64,000 nt of DNA from Raffaelea ambrosiae (GCA_002778195.1 PCDI01000015.1:861300-925299), one strand, 5' to 3'; shown: positions 19,810-31,751, numbered from the stretch's first letter. A program made the numbers and translations. The notes: generated by a model not told the origin, from the sequence alone.

Positions 19810-21933
19810 ATGGCGGACACACTGCGACCCCAGAGCGCGAACCAAGGTGCTCCGCCGATTCCTCGCAAGTCATCGAGGCGTCTGTCCGTGCTCACGCCAA
19901 TCACGCCAATCACGCCAAGCATCATTACGACGCATTTTGAGCTGCCCAGTGCAGAGAACAACAATGGCACGAGGACCTCACCCGTTTTGCCCTCATCTCC
20001 CGCAAGCATCCGGTCATCGTCAGTCTCGTCACACAAGTCCTACCTGGCGAGCCTCGAGGTGCCGTCTGCCGAGGAGCACGCCCGCATTGCGGAGATACAG
20101 GTGTCGCGCGAGGACCAGGTCCGGCGCCGGTCCCGGGAGGAGCGACGACACCGCAGCAGCCGAAGCAACAGCAGCATTGACGCCGCTATCGTTGCCAGCC
20201 TGTCGCGGAGCCAGTCGGTGTCGCCATCGTCTGGTGGCGGCAAGTACGTCTCCCGGCAAACGATCGGCACACTGATCACCGCTGCGACCGCCGCCAGCAC
20301 GGTCCCTGCGGCCGTGGCGTCGCCTACATCGGCGCACGCGCCCAAGACCAGCCTCTCCCACCGTCTCGGCTCCGCGCTGGGCACGTCCATTGTCTTGCCC
20401 AAGCAGAACTTGGAAGACTTTGCCCGCTCCCGGGCGGCCCGCATCATCCAGCGGAACTACCGAGGCTACCGCACGCGACGTGTGATGAAGGGTCTCTGCA
20501 TCGACGCCAATACCCGCTGGATGCATGCCATTCGCGAGCTGCAGTACCGGGAAGCGACCAGGCCACGACCTTTGGCGGGTGAAGCGAGGGCAGGCGATGG
20601 GGAGGGCAGGCCGGACGAGGATGCGAGCACGGCATCGACGTCTACGGGCACATCGACGGCCCGCAAGTACTGGAAAAAGGCCGCGGCTGTGGCCAAGCGG
20701 GCCAACATTGACCAAGACCGGGACTCGGACACCGACTCGGATGCTGGCGAGGCGGGCGAGGACGGCGTCTCCCCTCGCTCTTCGCTGCATCCATCGGCCG
20801 ATGCCCGCACGATGGCCCTGCCGTACTTTCTCGAGATGGTCGACCCGCGCCACCGGTACGGCCCCAACCTGCGGGTGTACCACGAGGTCTGGCAAAGGAG
20901 CAACACACAGGAAAATTTCTTTTACTGGCTGGACTACGGCGACGGCCGGAGCGTCGATCTTGGAGGTGGTGCGTCTGGCACGAATGGTACTGCTCCCACC
21001 GCCGCCGCCGCCGCTGCTGCTGCTGGCTGTCCACGGTCTCGCCTCGATCGCGAGCAGGTGCGCTACTTGTCGCGCGAGGAGCGCGCGTGCTACCTCGTGC
21101 AGGTAGACGGCGAGGGGCGGCTGTGCTGGGCCAAGAATGGGCAGCGCGTGGACACGACCGACGGCCTGTGGAAGGACAGCGTGAACGGCATCGTGCCAAT
21201 GGATGATCCAACTCCTGCGTTCCGACCCGGGGCCGACGCCGCCGCCGACGCTGACGCTGACGCTGACGCTGGCGCTGACGCTGACGACATGGGCATCGTT
21301 TCGGAGAGTGAGCTCGAAGCTGCCCGGGCTGCCAAGTATGCCATGAATGAAGAAGAAGAAGGCGACGAAGCAGGAGGAGGAGGAGAAGGGGGAGAAGGGA
21401 AACACAACAAGGATGGCCGCAAGCAGCAGCACAAACGACACGGCAGCAGCCTCCGCCTTCGTGTCCCCCACCTCTCGGCCACAGCCATCTTCAACTCCCT
21501 CCTGCGCAAGTCCATCCGCAACAACACGTGGATCTTTGTGGCCGACACGCGCTTCCGGCTGTATGTCGGCCTCAAGGAGGCGGGCGTGTTCCAGCACTCG
21601 TCGTTTCTGCAGGGATCGCGCATTGCGGCGGCGGGCCTGCTGCAGGTGCAGGACGGCCGGCTGGTGTCGCTGTCGCCACTGAGCGGGCACTACCGGCCGC
21701 CCGCAGCCAACTTCCGGGCATTTGTCTCGTCGCTGCGGGAGGCGGGCGTGGCGGACCTGGAGCGCGTGCGGATATCCAAAGCGTATGTGGTGCTGGCCGG
21801 GCTGGAGGCGTACACCAAGACACGGCAGCGGAGGAGGGAGTGGCTGGGCTGGAGGAAGGGAGGAGAAAGCAAAGACGAGGAGGAGCGGGGAAAGAGAGAA
21901 GGAAAGAAGAAAGAGAAGAAGCAGAAGGATTGA
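19810..21933 (+). CDS. IQ calmodulin-binding motif protein, fungal homologue of plant IQM
   Basis: Single exon of 707 aa. After a disordered S/T-rich N-terminus, residues about 205-222 hold a complete IQ motif (IIQRNYRGYRTRR, fitting IQxxxRGxxxR), the calmodulin-binding element. The rest matches the plant IQM1-6 architecture: YFLEMVDPRHRYGPNLRVYHEVW and ENFFYWLDYGDGRSVDL correspond to the plant DPRHRYGxNLxxYxxxW and FFYWLDxGDG blocks, followed by RSRLDREQVRYLSREERACYLVQVDGEGRLCW and, at the C-terminus, WIFVADTRFRLYVGLKEAGVFQHSSFLQG. Insertions (E/G-rich, DADADADA) separate these blocks. Known: plant IQMs bind calmodulin without calcium; the biochemical role of the conserved C-terminal domain, and of fungal members, is not established. 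Lysine/arginine-rich last 30 residues. No membrane segment. Confidence 0.85.
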   Translation: MADTLRPQSANQGAPPIPRKSSRRLSVLTPITPITPSIITTHFELPSAENNNGTRTSPVLPSSPASIRSSSVSSHKSYLASLEVPSAEEHARIAEIQVSREDQVRRRSREERRHRSSRSNSSIDAAIVASLSRSQSVSPSSGGGKYVSRQTIGTLITAATAASTVPAAVASPTSAHAPKTSLSHRLGSALGTSIVLPKQNLEDFARSRAARIIQRNYRGYRTRRVMKGLCIDANTRWMHAIRELQYREATRPRPLAGEARAGDGEGRPDEDASTASTSTGTSTARKYWKKAAAVAKRANIDQDRDSDTDSDAGEAGEDGVSPRSSLHPSADARTMALPYFLEMVDPRHRYGPNLRVYHEVWQRSNTQENFFYWLDYGDGRSVDLGGGASGTNGTAPTAAAAAAAAGCPRSRLDREQVRYLSREERACYLVQVDGEGRLCWAKNGQRVDTTDGLWKDSVNGIVPMDDPTPAFRPGADAAADADADADAGADADDMGIVSESELEAARAAKYAMNEEEEGDEAGGGGEGGEGKHNKDGRKQQHKRHGSSLRLRVPHLSATAIFNSLLRKSIRNNTWIFVADTRFRLYVGLKEAGVFQHSSFLQGSRIAAAGLLQVQDGRLVSLSPLSGHYRPPAANFRAFVSSLREAGVADLERVRISKAYVVLAGLEAYTKTRQRRREWLGWRKGGESKDEEERGKREGKKKEKKQKD

Positions 21934-22673
21934 AAGTCCAATTCTGTTTCGATGATACATGATGGATGTCGAGGGCCGCAAAGAGCGAGAACCAAGATCG
22001 GAATGATGGTGAATACCCTAGATGCCTGTCGTCATATGTTTCTTCGCGTTTCCGATCCTGTTGCCGGTGATCTGCAAGAAGAAAGGATCCCCAAGCACGG
22101 AATCCGTCGGAGGCATCCATGCGACGCATGCGGCGGATGCGTTTGATGTTTGGGCTGTTATTCAACTAATATCAGAGTATATAAATACGGTGCATATGTA
22201 TGGGCTTTTGCTTGTGACGGGCCGAACCCGCGCTAAAACTTCCCCGGTTTTCTGGTGCCTGTGTCAAGTCCACCCCACCACTTCCTGCTGCAGCACCACC
22301 TACGCGTAGCGGCCTCCCTCCTGCCAGGACCCGGCGTATTCGGCGCTATGCACTGCCGATGGGCGTTGCGTCAGCTCACTTTTTAGTGGCGCTCTGGAAT
22401 CTTCTGATCGGCCCCCNNNNNAAAAAAAAAAAAAAAAAAAATATTATTACTGACGTGCCTTCCCCAAATTGCTTGGCACGCCCAACATCCTGGTCCGAGT
22501 ACGGTATACGATAGCGACCTCCCTCTCTCTCTCTCCCTTGGCCCAACCCACCACCAACTTTTGTCGCCAGACGATAACCGCATCCCTCCCACCGGCCCAA
22601 ACCCAACCCAACCCAAACCATCACTTCTCATGGATCGTTAAGCAGTGCGTTCCCGAGCACCAACCACCAAGCC
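21934..22673. other. Intergenic with an N gap
   Basis: Same-strand spacer between the IQM-like gene and YPT35. Five Ns at 22417-22421 are followed by 19 A, so the length here is unsure. A CT run at about 22521-22536 lies in the YPT35 upstream region. No gene seen. Confidence 0.6.
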
Positions 22674-24525
22674 ATGGCTGCGTCAACGATGACGACGATG
22701 ATGACAGCAACCACAACCACCGAGACGCTTCGGCCGCAGCAGAGCCCGTTCACAAAGAGCATCCAGACGAAGCCTTTCCAGGTGGCGACTACGGCTGTAG
22801 TGTCCATGGCCACCACCGAAAACGGCCCACGCGGCGAAATCGTCCGCAACGGCCACAACGACAAAGAGACGCCCAACGGCCACGCTTTGCGCCTCAATGG
22901 CCACTTTGCTCACACGGACGACCAGGGCCACGAAGACGAGAGCACCGTATCCGAAGAAGAAGAAGAAGAAGACGGCATGACCAATGGGCTGTGCACGATC
23001 GCTCCGGCAGCCGCGCACGACAACGACGACGACAGCGGACTGTCGCCGTTCCCCGAGTACCGGGAGCCCAACGACGACGAGCCAGAGGAGGACCTCCGCG
23101 GCGACATGGCCGACTTCTTTTCGCGGGATGGCCGCCAGATACCCTCGGCGCCGTCCCCGGCAGCCTCGTCGGCCCAGGCGACGTCGTCCGCGGCTTCCGA
23201 AGACGACACGACCACCGTCTCCACGCCCGCGGACCCTGCGGCCGCACCCGAAGCACAACCACAGCCCGGGCCACGACGAGAACCACAACGAGAAGCGCAA
23301 CGCGGACCAGAAGAACAGCCGCTGCTGCAAATCCACCCCGACACCACGACCTCACCCTCCCCGCCACAGCCCCGTCCCCAACCACCGCCGCCCTACTGGA
23401 TGCACAGCAGCGCAGGACCGCACAGCGGCAACCACGCCGGGCCGGCACTAGATACAGCCGGCACAGCCACCGCCGGCATATCCTCCTCCTCCTCCTCCTC
23501 CTCTTCTTCTTCTCGCGGTCCTGTGCCGAACCGGACCGGCGGCCTCCACCCCAACGGCCACTCGCTTCGGCCTGTCGGCATCAACGGCAAGAAAAAGAAC
23601 AAGAACAAAAACGCCACCACCACCTCCTCCTCCTCCACCACCTCCTACCATCCTTCGCACCACCGCGACACCTCCAGCTGCTCGGCTGTCGACCTCATCA
23701 CCCTCCAGGACAACGAGGCCGACGCCGCTACCGGTGCCTACACCAGCCAAGCCAATGGCCGCTTCTCTCAATTTGCGAATCGCTCAGCAGCGACAGCAAC
23801 AGCCGCGTCCGGCCCGGGCAGCAACAACAACAACAACAGCAACAACAGCGCCTCCTCCCGCTGCTGGGCCAAGCGCGTCGAGCTCACCGACTACGTCGTG
23901 GTCAACGGCGGGAGCGTCAGCAGCAGTGGGCGCAAAGGCCTTCGTGGCGGCAGCAGCGGCGGCGGCGGCGGCGTCCCCAATATCAAACTGCTGCCCTCCG
24001 CGCCGGCCATTGGCGGCCTGAGCCTGGGCGCGTTTGTGGCCTGGACGGTGCGCGTCGAGACCCTGGCCGGCGGCACCTTTGTGGTGCACAAGCGGTACTC
24101 CGAGTTTGACGCCCTGCGGCGGCGGCTGGTGGCGAGTTTCCCCACGGCGTGTGCGGCGGCGGTGCCGGCGCTGCCGCCGAAGAGCGTGCTGGGCAAGTTC
24201 CGGCCCGGGTTCTTGGACCGGCGGCGCCTGGGACTGCAATACTTTCTCAAGTAGGTTTCTTTTTTTTTTCTGTTCTTTCCTCCCTTTGGTCGTGTTGGTC
24301 CGTCATTCGGTCGTGTTGTTCCCTCCTTCGGTCGTGTTCTTTTGTCCAGTCGTGGTACCTGTTTGCTGCCCTTCTTTCCCCCGGCCGTTCTTTCTGTCTG
24401 GTGATCTTCCTCCCTGTGGTCGTTTTCCTGTTTGGTTCCTCCTGACTAACCCATCCTTTAGTTGTATCCTCCTCAATCCCGAGTTCTCTGGGTCGCCGAT
24501 CCTGCAAGAGTTTCTGTTCTCGTGA
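22674..24525 (+). CDS. YPT35: PX-domain endosomal protein Ypt35
   Basis: Two exons, 22674-24250 and 24462-24525. Donor CTCAA|GTAGGT, branch CTGACTAAC and acceptor TTTAG|TTGT give FLN|CILLNPEF in frame, 546 aa. The C-terminal ~150 residues are a PX domain: WTVRVET and KRYSEFDALRRRL (the R/Y of the PI3P pocket), PALPPKS proline loop, then FLDRRRLGLQYFLNCILLNPEFSGS and the end QEFLFS, the characteristic Ypt35 ending. The N-terminal 390 residues are disordered (D/E clusters, polyS, N-rich). Known: yeast Ypt35 binds PI3P on endosomes and recruits the lipid-transfer protein Vps13 through a PxP motif in its N-terminal part; several PxP triplets occur here, but I cannot assign the functional one. The 211-nt intron contains a loosely repeated GGTCGTGTT unit. 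Confidence 0.87.
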
Positions 24526-25758
24526 GCATGCAGATGGTGCTCGCTTCCTGTTTTTAGTTATAATTTTTCTTCTCTTCTTCATTGTGTATATGTTGTACAT
24601 GTTGTAATTAATTGGACCAAAGAAACGAATGATCGAGACGCAAGAAACCCGGTCCCTTGCTAAATCGAGGGCAGAGCAGAGTCTCCCTGTGCTTCGGGTC
24701 ACATTTCCTTCTCATGGCATTCTGCATCATAGAATAGCATTATTAAAAATTTCGGCATCTCACGAATACTATACTTTTTTCTAGCCTTGTCACATATAGG
24801 CTTCCTTGCCCGTCCACGCCCAATGTTGTTCATTGACCCCATCGGACCCATGTGTATAATGCATATTGTGCGTCCATACAAACGCGAAGAAGTTGGGACT
24901 GAAAATACGAGCTACACACAATTCTGTGGCTCTGTCGCCCTGCAAAGCGCAAGAACTTCTCCAGAGTATTCACCGTGTTATCAACCATTAAAATTCGATT
25001 TCAATTCCAAAAAAGGTATTATATGCATAGCTAACAAGCTGCCTTGTACGTTGAGTGCAAGTCCATTTTTTTTTCTCTCTTCCCTATCCTCCCATGATTA
25101 AATGTGTATATGCGCGCGGCAAGGCAGCTGAGGACCTTAAACAAAAGAAAAACACTCATCGTCGCCATTCCAATACGGTGGTTGAGAACGCGAAGAGCAA
25201 GAATCGAAAGTAGAAGAGGAAAGAGAAGAAGAATCCAAGCCGGGGCGCTACAATGGTGCCCGTTTCACCCCTGTTTTTTTTTGTGTGCCTTTCATGCTGT
25301 TCAAATGCCAAAAAANTGCTGGTTACGCAGGTCACAAATTGTACATTTCTGGTCACTGGAGACGGCGGCATACCCCGGGTGAAAAAAAAAAAAAAAAAAA
25401 AAAAAAAAGAAACCAGAAAACAACAAAAAACAGGCAAAACAACAGGAACAACGAGGATAAAACATGTTAGAGAAGGATAAAAGTAGAAGGAACTTTCGAG
25501 GAAGAATCGCTCGTCACAGAGTGAGTATTCTAAACAGCCCTCTTGGGTCGACCATAGAGGAGCGGAGAAGAAGTGAATGAAATGGAGAAAACACCGTCTA
25601 TATTAGTCGTGGTATGCATGCAGTCCGATATTCTTTTTTGTTGCCTTTTGTGCTTCCTTGTCCCTTGCGTGTTTTTGAAATGGTTATGCGCGTTTTGTTG
25701 TAGCTTTGTTGCAGCCTGTGTGCGCGCGTGTGTGTGTCTGCGTGCTTGCTCTGCTCCT
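24526..25758. other. Convergent intergenic, YPT35 / phosphotransferase
   Basis: No gene. One N at 25316 and a 27-A run at 25382-25408 mark a hard-to-read stretch. AT-rich, as expected for two facing 3' ends. Confidence 0.6.
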
Positions 25759-27617
25759 TTATTTGAACTTCTTGCCATTCCGCAGAGTGCCATTGCGGCC
25801 AGTGACGGATGAAGCATTCCCGTTGGAGCCAGTGGCAACGGCAGAAGCCGCAGAACCGGCGGCAGAGGCAGCCTTTTCCTCGAGGAGGCGCTGCTTGTTG
25901 GCGAGCTGCTTCTCCTTGGGAATGGTGAGGGCGTTGATGCCCAGGTAGTTGCAGATGCTCGTGACGACTACGTATGCCCACCGGAAGTACACTACCATGG
26001 CAAAGACAAAGTACGCCCGCAGGTAGGCGAGTTCTGTCGTTGCGCTGATGGGATCCCAGGCCGGCAGTCCGACCCATGGGCCGTAGCGCGGCAGGTTGGC
26101 CAGCACAGCGCCACCGACGAGCGGTGTCAGCAGGATGGTCCAGTAGGGGAACGGCTGGCGCGTCAGATGGGCGAGGATCATCTTGGTGGTCATGCGGCCA
26201 AAGACAAACGCCAGCGTGAAGCAGAAGAGCACCAGGTGGTTGTCGCTGCGCAGGTACGAGAACGGCGAGTAGATCCAGGCGGCAATGGAAAACATGTAGA
26301 CGAGGAAGGGTGTCCACTCGAGGAAGACGGGCGCAATGGGCTGGCCCCGAGATTGACGCGCCTTGACGACGTGGTAGACGCAAAAGGGGATGTGGCCAGT
26401 CAAGGTCGAGCCGGCAATGAGAATGTTCCAGCCGTCGCGGATGCTGTAGTGCCCAATCTTCTCAATCAGAGTGCTGCCCAGGAGGCTGACGGCGCGGTCC
26501 TCGCCACCGAGCAGGTTCGACATGCTCTCGCTCCAGACGCCGGGGCCAAAGAAGCCCGAGATGGCCATGACGCCGGCGGCAATCAGCAGACCCTCGGTTG
26601 GGCCGTTGAAGAAGCCGAGATAGAGCGTGTGCGAGTGGTAGGTCTCCCAGGTCGAGAAGAACATGGGCACACACGGGCACAGAGCCGTGAAGACGCCCGA
26701 CTTGGAGGTGCCCAGGGCCATCGCGGCGGTCTCGAGCAGGCTGGCCAGGGTGCAGTTGAGCGAGTCGATGCCGTGGTCGAACAGCTCGCCGAGGCCGCTG
26801 GAGGTGCCGGTGCGCCGCGCCTGTTTGCCGTCGAGGTTGTCAAACGTCTGGTACATGAACAGGCCAAAGGCGAAGCTGAAGTAAAGCCATGAGGGACCCT
26901 GGAAAGAAATCGAACAAGAACGCGGCTGTCAGTACTAAATTCGGGCGTGACTCCCCTCCCTTCCCTTCTCTTCTGTGTGCGTGCTTTGGGGGGATCCTCA
27001 AATGCACAGCCCGGTTCTTGAAAGAGCTAGAATCCCGGCAACGGGATTTCCTGCATGACGTACCGGACCGACAAGGTCGGGCATGTAGATGAGTAGCAAG
27101 CCGACGTTGCCCAGAATGAAGAAGAAGCCGATCAGCGTGACCATGTTGGGGGCCAGCCACATGGGGAGCAGGTTCACGGAAGCCGTCCACTGGCGCGCAT
27201 CTGTTAGCGATGTGATGTTTCCCACAGCGACCAATCTGCGCTCTCCACTTGCGCTGCTTCGGAGCCTGCTCGTGCGAGCCGTCGCTCTCGACAGGAAGGG
27301 GGTAGGTAGAAGTCCGCGGCCGGCATTCGACGTACGTAGGGGTTGAGGATGTATTTGGACACGGGGGACTTGTCGACGCTCGAATATTTGTACGACTTGA
27401 GGTGGACGAGGGCCTCTTCCGAGACGCTGTCGACGGGCTGTTTTCCTGTTTCGAGGGACGAACGCATCGCGGATTAGTTTCGTGGTGAACAGAACACGCA
27501 AAGTTTCCAAAAATAAAAAAAATAAGAAAAATAAAAGTTGACGTGGAAGGGGAACAAGAACAAAGAGTCGAAATCGCTGTTCAGGGGTTATGACGTACTG
27601 CTGCTGCTGGAAGCCAT
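25759..27617 (-). CDS. Choline/ethanolamine phosphotransferase (CPT1/EPT1 family)
   Basis: Four exons, 27617-27599, 27445-27336, 27189-27064 and 26898-25759, join in frame to 464 aa. Donors are GTACGT in all three introns. The first coding exon is only 19 nt (MASSSS plus one base). The CDP-alcohol phosphotransferase signature DGx2ARx8Gx3Dx3D is complete at about residues 108-130 (DGKQARRTG...GELFDHGID), with the preceding conserved LAPNMVTLIGF and GPSWLYFSFAFGLF segments. Several hydrophobic helices follow, ending in a charged, A/N-rich cytosolic tail. Known reaction: CDP-choline or CDP-ethanolamine plus diacylglycerol gives PC or PE and CMP, the last Kennedy-pathway step in the ER/Golgi. Cpt1- and Ept1-type specificity cannot be told apart here. 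The intron chain is supported by protein continuity, for example ILNPY|WTASVNLL and DLVGP|GPSWL. Confidence 0.9.
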
Positions 27618-29408
27618 GGTGGGCGCGCGCGTCGTGGCTGGAACTCGCGGCGAGCTCCAATTGCGACAGAAGAATAAAAGGGGAGATAAAAGAGGGAAGA
27701 GACCGCTAATAAGAGCGGAAAGAGAGAGAGGGAGACAGGGAGACAGAGACAGAAACAGAGAAAGACGGGAGAGAAAGGAAGAGCACAAAAAAAAAAACAA
27801 GAAAGAAACAGATGAGGCTTTGCAAACAAAGACAAGGGCCCAAAAATGCAATAAAGAGAAAATAGGCAAATGGGAGAACAGCGTGCGCGGCAGGTACGGC
27901 CCTGGATGTCTGTTCGTTCGGCTCTTGCCTTGTCCAGAGGGTCGCCCCCGTATCCGGCGCGACTTGGAGAGAGAGAGGCGAGAGCTGGGTTTTTTTTTTT
28001 CGCTGCTACGCTGTGTTGGGGTCCAAGGGTGGAGCCCGCCCCTTTGTGAGCGTGTGAGTTTTGCGGTTACTCGTAATATGTGTATGAATAGAGAGAGCCG
28101 ACGAAGGGGGGGGAAGGTGCGACCCGAGACAGCCTCTTTCACTGAAAACAGGGACCACCAAGGCTCTGAGGTGAAGCAAGGCAAGAGCAGGTCAGATCAA
28201 ATGGGGGTGTTGCATCGCTCTTTTCCTCTGCAAGGCTGTGACGACCGTTTTTTTTTTTTTTTTGCACAGGACAAAAGAATCAAGGCGATGTGTGGCCCAA
28301 ATGACGAAAAGAAAACGTCGCGCAGCCAGGGAGCCTCCCCCAAAAAGCGAAATAAAAAAGCGATCAACGTTGGAATTACACCGGAACTATACAGTAGGTG
28401 TCAAAGGTATTCATCGTCGATACAAAGTCGTTACCAGCTAGCCAGGCCCCCTACGTCCGAGAAAAAGGCGGGCGTCGTCCTCATTTAAGCCTCCTTCCTC
28501 CATGAGCCAGGGCTAGGCCCAGACAGCTAGCTCTGCAATGCCCCCAACGCTTTTCGACGGCAAGAGGAGGGGGTGGTCGGCAGCCAACCGAAACGAGTGT
28601 AAAAAGAAGCAGGTGCAAGAGGGGAAGAAAAAGCTGATATGCACGTCTCGTTCCTTCCCTTTTGGCTTTCCCTCTGCTTGTCGCGTCCCGCGTGGTCCCT
28701 TCTGGACCACCACCCCTGCTTCTTGTTTAATGGACCTGCTGAAAGTACCTTTTAGCGAATCACAGAGCACGGCCGTCCACCACTCAACAAACGAGCTGCA
28801 GCTTCACAAAAACAGCGCCTGCGGTCGACGGGCATTAGCACGTGAAGGCCTGTGGCAGCCCGGTTGGAAGACAGGGCTGCTGTCTTACCATGCATTCGTT
28901 TTTCAGCCCATCCTCGCGTAAAATGGAACGTCAGCCAGGGGCATTTGAAGGATTACCACGCGTTGCAAATACTCCATAACCAAATCCTCGAGAGGATTAC
29001 AGCATGCAATTTCACAATGTCACAATTGATGGAGAAGCTCGGATATAAATATAAATACGGGACCCGATTCCCGAGATGCCTCAATTTGCCTATCCTAGTC
29101 AAGCAGAGAGCGATATCCAAGCTATGCCGTTTGTCCCAGCAAAAACACGCCCGTCGTGTCCAAAAGCAGGTGTCAAGCAAAAACGCGCGCAGAAAACATC
29201 AAATGTACAGGTAAATTAGCCCATGGGTGGGTTTTCGATACAAGAATTCCAAAGCATTATTAAAGTAAGGGGTGCTTTTGATCGGATGAAAGGTAGAGAA
29301 GGAGGGAGAAGGAAAAGAGGAAGAGAGAGAGAAAGAGATTTCGTCGGTCAAGGTGGGAACGTGTCGAATTGGAGAGAAGGTCATATCCGGAAGCCAATTG
29401 CCAGCTTC
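27618..29408. other. Intergenic, phosphotransferase promoter
   Basis: No gene supportable. Immediately upstream of the phosphotransferase the plus strand is very purine-rich (about 27660-27860, AGAGA and GGGAGA repeats); a T run is at about 28249-28263. A 316-codon plus-strand ORF (27538-28488) is a by-product of this bias. Confidence 0.6.
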
Positions 29409-30222
29409 TTACAGAAGAACAGCAAAGCCGGCCACCAGGCCGCACATCGAGGCCATCAGGACAAATGCGCGGCTGGCATCGGCAGCCGGGGGCGCGGCAC
29501 CGGTCGCGGAGTCAGTCGAGGAAGCCTGGAGGGAGCCGCCCTCGGTAGTGGTGGCAGCCGAGTCCGTTGTCTTTGAGCCCGAGCTGCCGGTCTTGGTCGA
29601 GTCAGCAGCAGTGGTGGTGGCGTCGCTGCCGAATCCGGAGTAGACCTGGTCGGCGGAGGCCGAGGCCGAGTCGGTGGCCGAGGCAGCGTCACCGCTGGCA
29701 GAGGAAGTAGTGTTGACGCGGGTAGGGTTCTGGGCACCGCAAGGGTGGTCCTGCCGGCAGGCCGCGGAGCAGTCGTCGTTGTTCTGGCCGCACTTGGTGA
29801 CGCACTGGTTGCCCCATTCCTGGCAGACAAAGTAGGGCAGGGTCAGGGAGTACTCGGAGACGTTGGGCTGGAGGCCGTTGCCGCAAACGCAGCCGTAAGT
29901 GAGAGCGGTCTGGGAGAGTTAGTGTTTGGCACGAGACAAGCGAGCCTAGGGAAACTGAGTGAAGCGAGGTCCAAGAGAACCCAGCGCCACTCCAACGAGC
30001 GAAGCGAGAACAAAAGTGAAAACGTACAGGATCACAGGTGTTGGTGAGGGTGGTGAACGGCTCGGTCTGCTGGCAGATCAAGGGGCATGTGCTGATCTCG
30101 TTGGAGCACCACGACTTGCGAATGCTGAGCGAGACGCTGTCCGGGTCGATGTAGTAGTCGGCACGGACGGCCGAGAAGAGAGCAGTGGCAACGGCCACGA
30201 CGGAGAGCTTGAGAGACGGCAT
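29409..30222 (-). CDS. DUF7707 cysteine-rich GPI-anchored-like protein
   Basis: Two exons, 30222-30028 and 29909-29409; donor GATCCT|GTACGT and acceptor CCCAG|ACCGC, phase 0, 231 aa. Signal peptide MPSLKLSVVAVATALFSAVRA, then YYIDPDSVSLSIRKSWCSNEISTC, the start of the fungal DUF7707 domain, with 12 cysteines including TCDP, YGCVCGNGL, YFVCQEWGNQC and ACRQDHPCGAQNP. After the domain comes an S/T/A-rich stalk and a hydrophobic end (AFVLMASMCGLVAGFAVLL) fitting a GPI signal. N-glycosylation sites are visible at NVSEY and NTTSS. The family is widespread in filamentous ascomycetes and thought to be extracellular, of unknown function. A run of 12 G lies just upstream of the start, at about 30239-30250. 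Confidence 0.9.
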
Positions 30223-31111
30223 GATGACGAATGTGTGAGGGGGGGGGGGGCGAGTAAAGCGAGAGAACGGAGTTCTAACAAGAGAGAAGATGGAGGGTTA
30301 GCAAATGCGAGTAGCAGTCGAGAAGAGAAAACAAACAACGCCGTTTCCAGAGCCAAAGTCGGACCGAGCAGAGAGCAGAACGGTGTCGCGAAGCGAGATC
30401 CGGACAGTAGAACGTCGTTTCCTGGGCCTGAATAACACGGAGAGTACACCACACAAGACCAGTAATGACCGACTAGGCTCGTCTTCTCCTCTTCTGCTCC
30501 TCCCTGTCCTGGAGTTGCACAGCAGGACAACAACGAACACGCAGACGAACGCCCAGAATTCCTCCTCCCAGCCTTGAAATGCGAGGATGATCTGTCGTAT
30601 TCGTGCAGATGTTGCCGTTGTTGGTGCTGCCCTTCTCGTTTGTCCCGTGGTCTGAGTAGTCCATGCAACCGGTCGTGTGACCCGTTACACAGACGAATCT
30701 ATATGATTTGTGCCAGCCCAGGCGGCATACGCGAACATCTGCCGTATCCCGTCCGGTCCGCGGAGCTTGGTGGCCCGACAGTGAGACTGCAATCCAATAC
30801 GAGAGAGGACCACAAAACCCTAGGCATGAGAGCAACTTCCCAGAGCAAATCTCTCCAGAGAAGAAATCTCACCTCCCGAGAAGAAGAAGATGTGGAAAAC
30901 GACGTCATTCCTCCCCAGAGCATGATGCTTTGTTTGCTTGGTACAACTTACATTGTGAAGACCAATAAATCGATTGCTCGTGAAAAGATCAGAGCAAATG
31001 AAGAAAGCGTTGGAAAGCGAATGCAACGCGTCAAGAGAGAAAGGTATTAAATCGAGTAGCAAATTCTAGAACCAAGAAAGAACCGCGAGAACGAGAGATG
31101 CTTTTCCGAAC

Positions 31112-31114
<3 letters not shown>

Positions 31115-31145
<31 letters not shown>
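31115..31145. repeat. (GA)15 microsatellite
   Basis: Uninterrupted GA run in the gene-poor region, flanked by purine-rich DNA on the plus strand. Confidence 0.9.
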
Positions 31146-31150
<5 letters not shown>

Positions 31151-31732
31151 GAATGTGATGATATGTATGGGAAAGAAAAAGAAGGAAAAAGAGAAGAGAG
31201 GAAAAGAAGGAGGGAAAGAGGAAAGGAAATAAGAAAAAGAGCAGGAGCAGACCAGAAATAAAATAAAATAAAAAACGAGCCACCACCACTACTACGAGTA
31301 TGGTTACTACTACCACCACCTCAGAGACTCCGTGTCTCCAAAGTCTCAGTCCGTCCCGTTGCTCGTTGCCGTTGCCCGTTGGCTCGAGCACCACCTCGTT
31401 GGGGGGGTGGTTCTTTTGTCTGGTCCTTCACATAATCGCCCCTACAGCTAGCTACAAAGTAGTTAACACTTACACCCAGGAACACACTAGTTAGTACGAG
31501 TAGTTGCCGGAAAGGGACCCTCCTTTCGGCCTCGTTCGTGCCTGCTTGAATCCTCTTGGGGTTGCTGGTCTACGGGTACATACTTTGTACAATGTATAGT
31601 TAGCGAGTAAGTTCCGGTCATCGTCTGCGCTCACTGTGTACGATACGATACTCCGACGAGTACTCCGTCCAAGGCATGCTCGTCTGCTCCCTCGCTCAGT
31701 TGAGGTCCTCCTGCTCTCCACTTACGGCCACA

Positions 31733-31751
31733 CCCCCCCCCCCCCCCCCCC
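31733..31751. repeat. Poly-C tract, 19 nt
   Basis: Nineteen consecutive C. The opposite G strand could form a quadruplex, and the exact length may be a sequencing estimate. Confidence 0.85.

Noticed and set aside
20029..21981. 650-codon ORF opposite the IQM-like gene
   Set aside because: Antisense shadow of a GC-rich coding frame; the plus-strand frame holds the conserved family blocks.
27538..28488. 316-codon plus-strand ORF rich in Lys, Arg and Glu
   Set aside because: It overlaps the first exon of the phosphotransferase on the other strand and is produced by purine-rich DNA.
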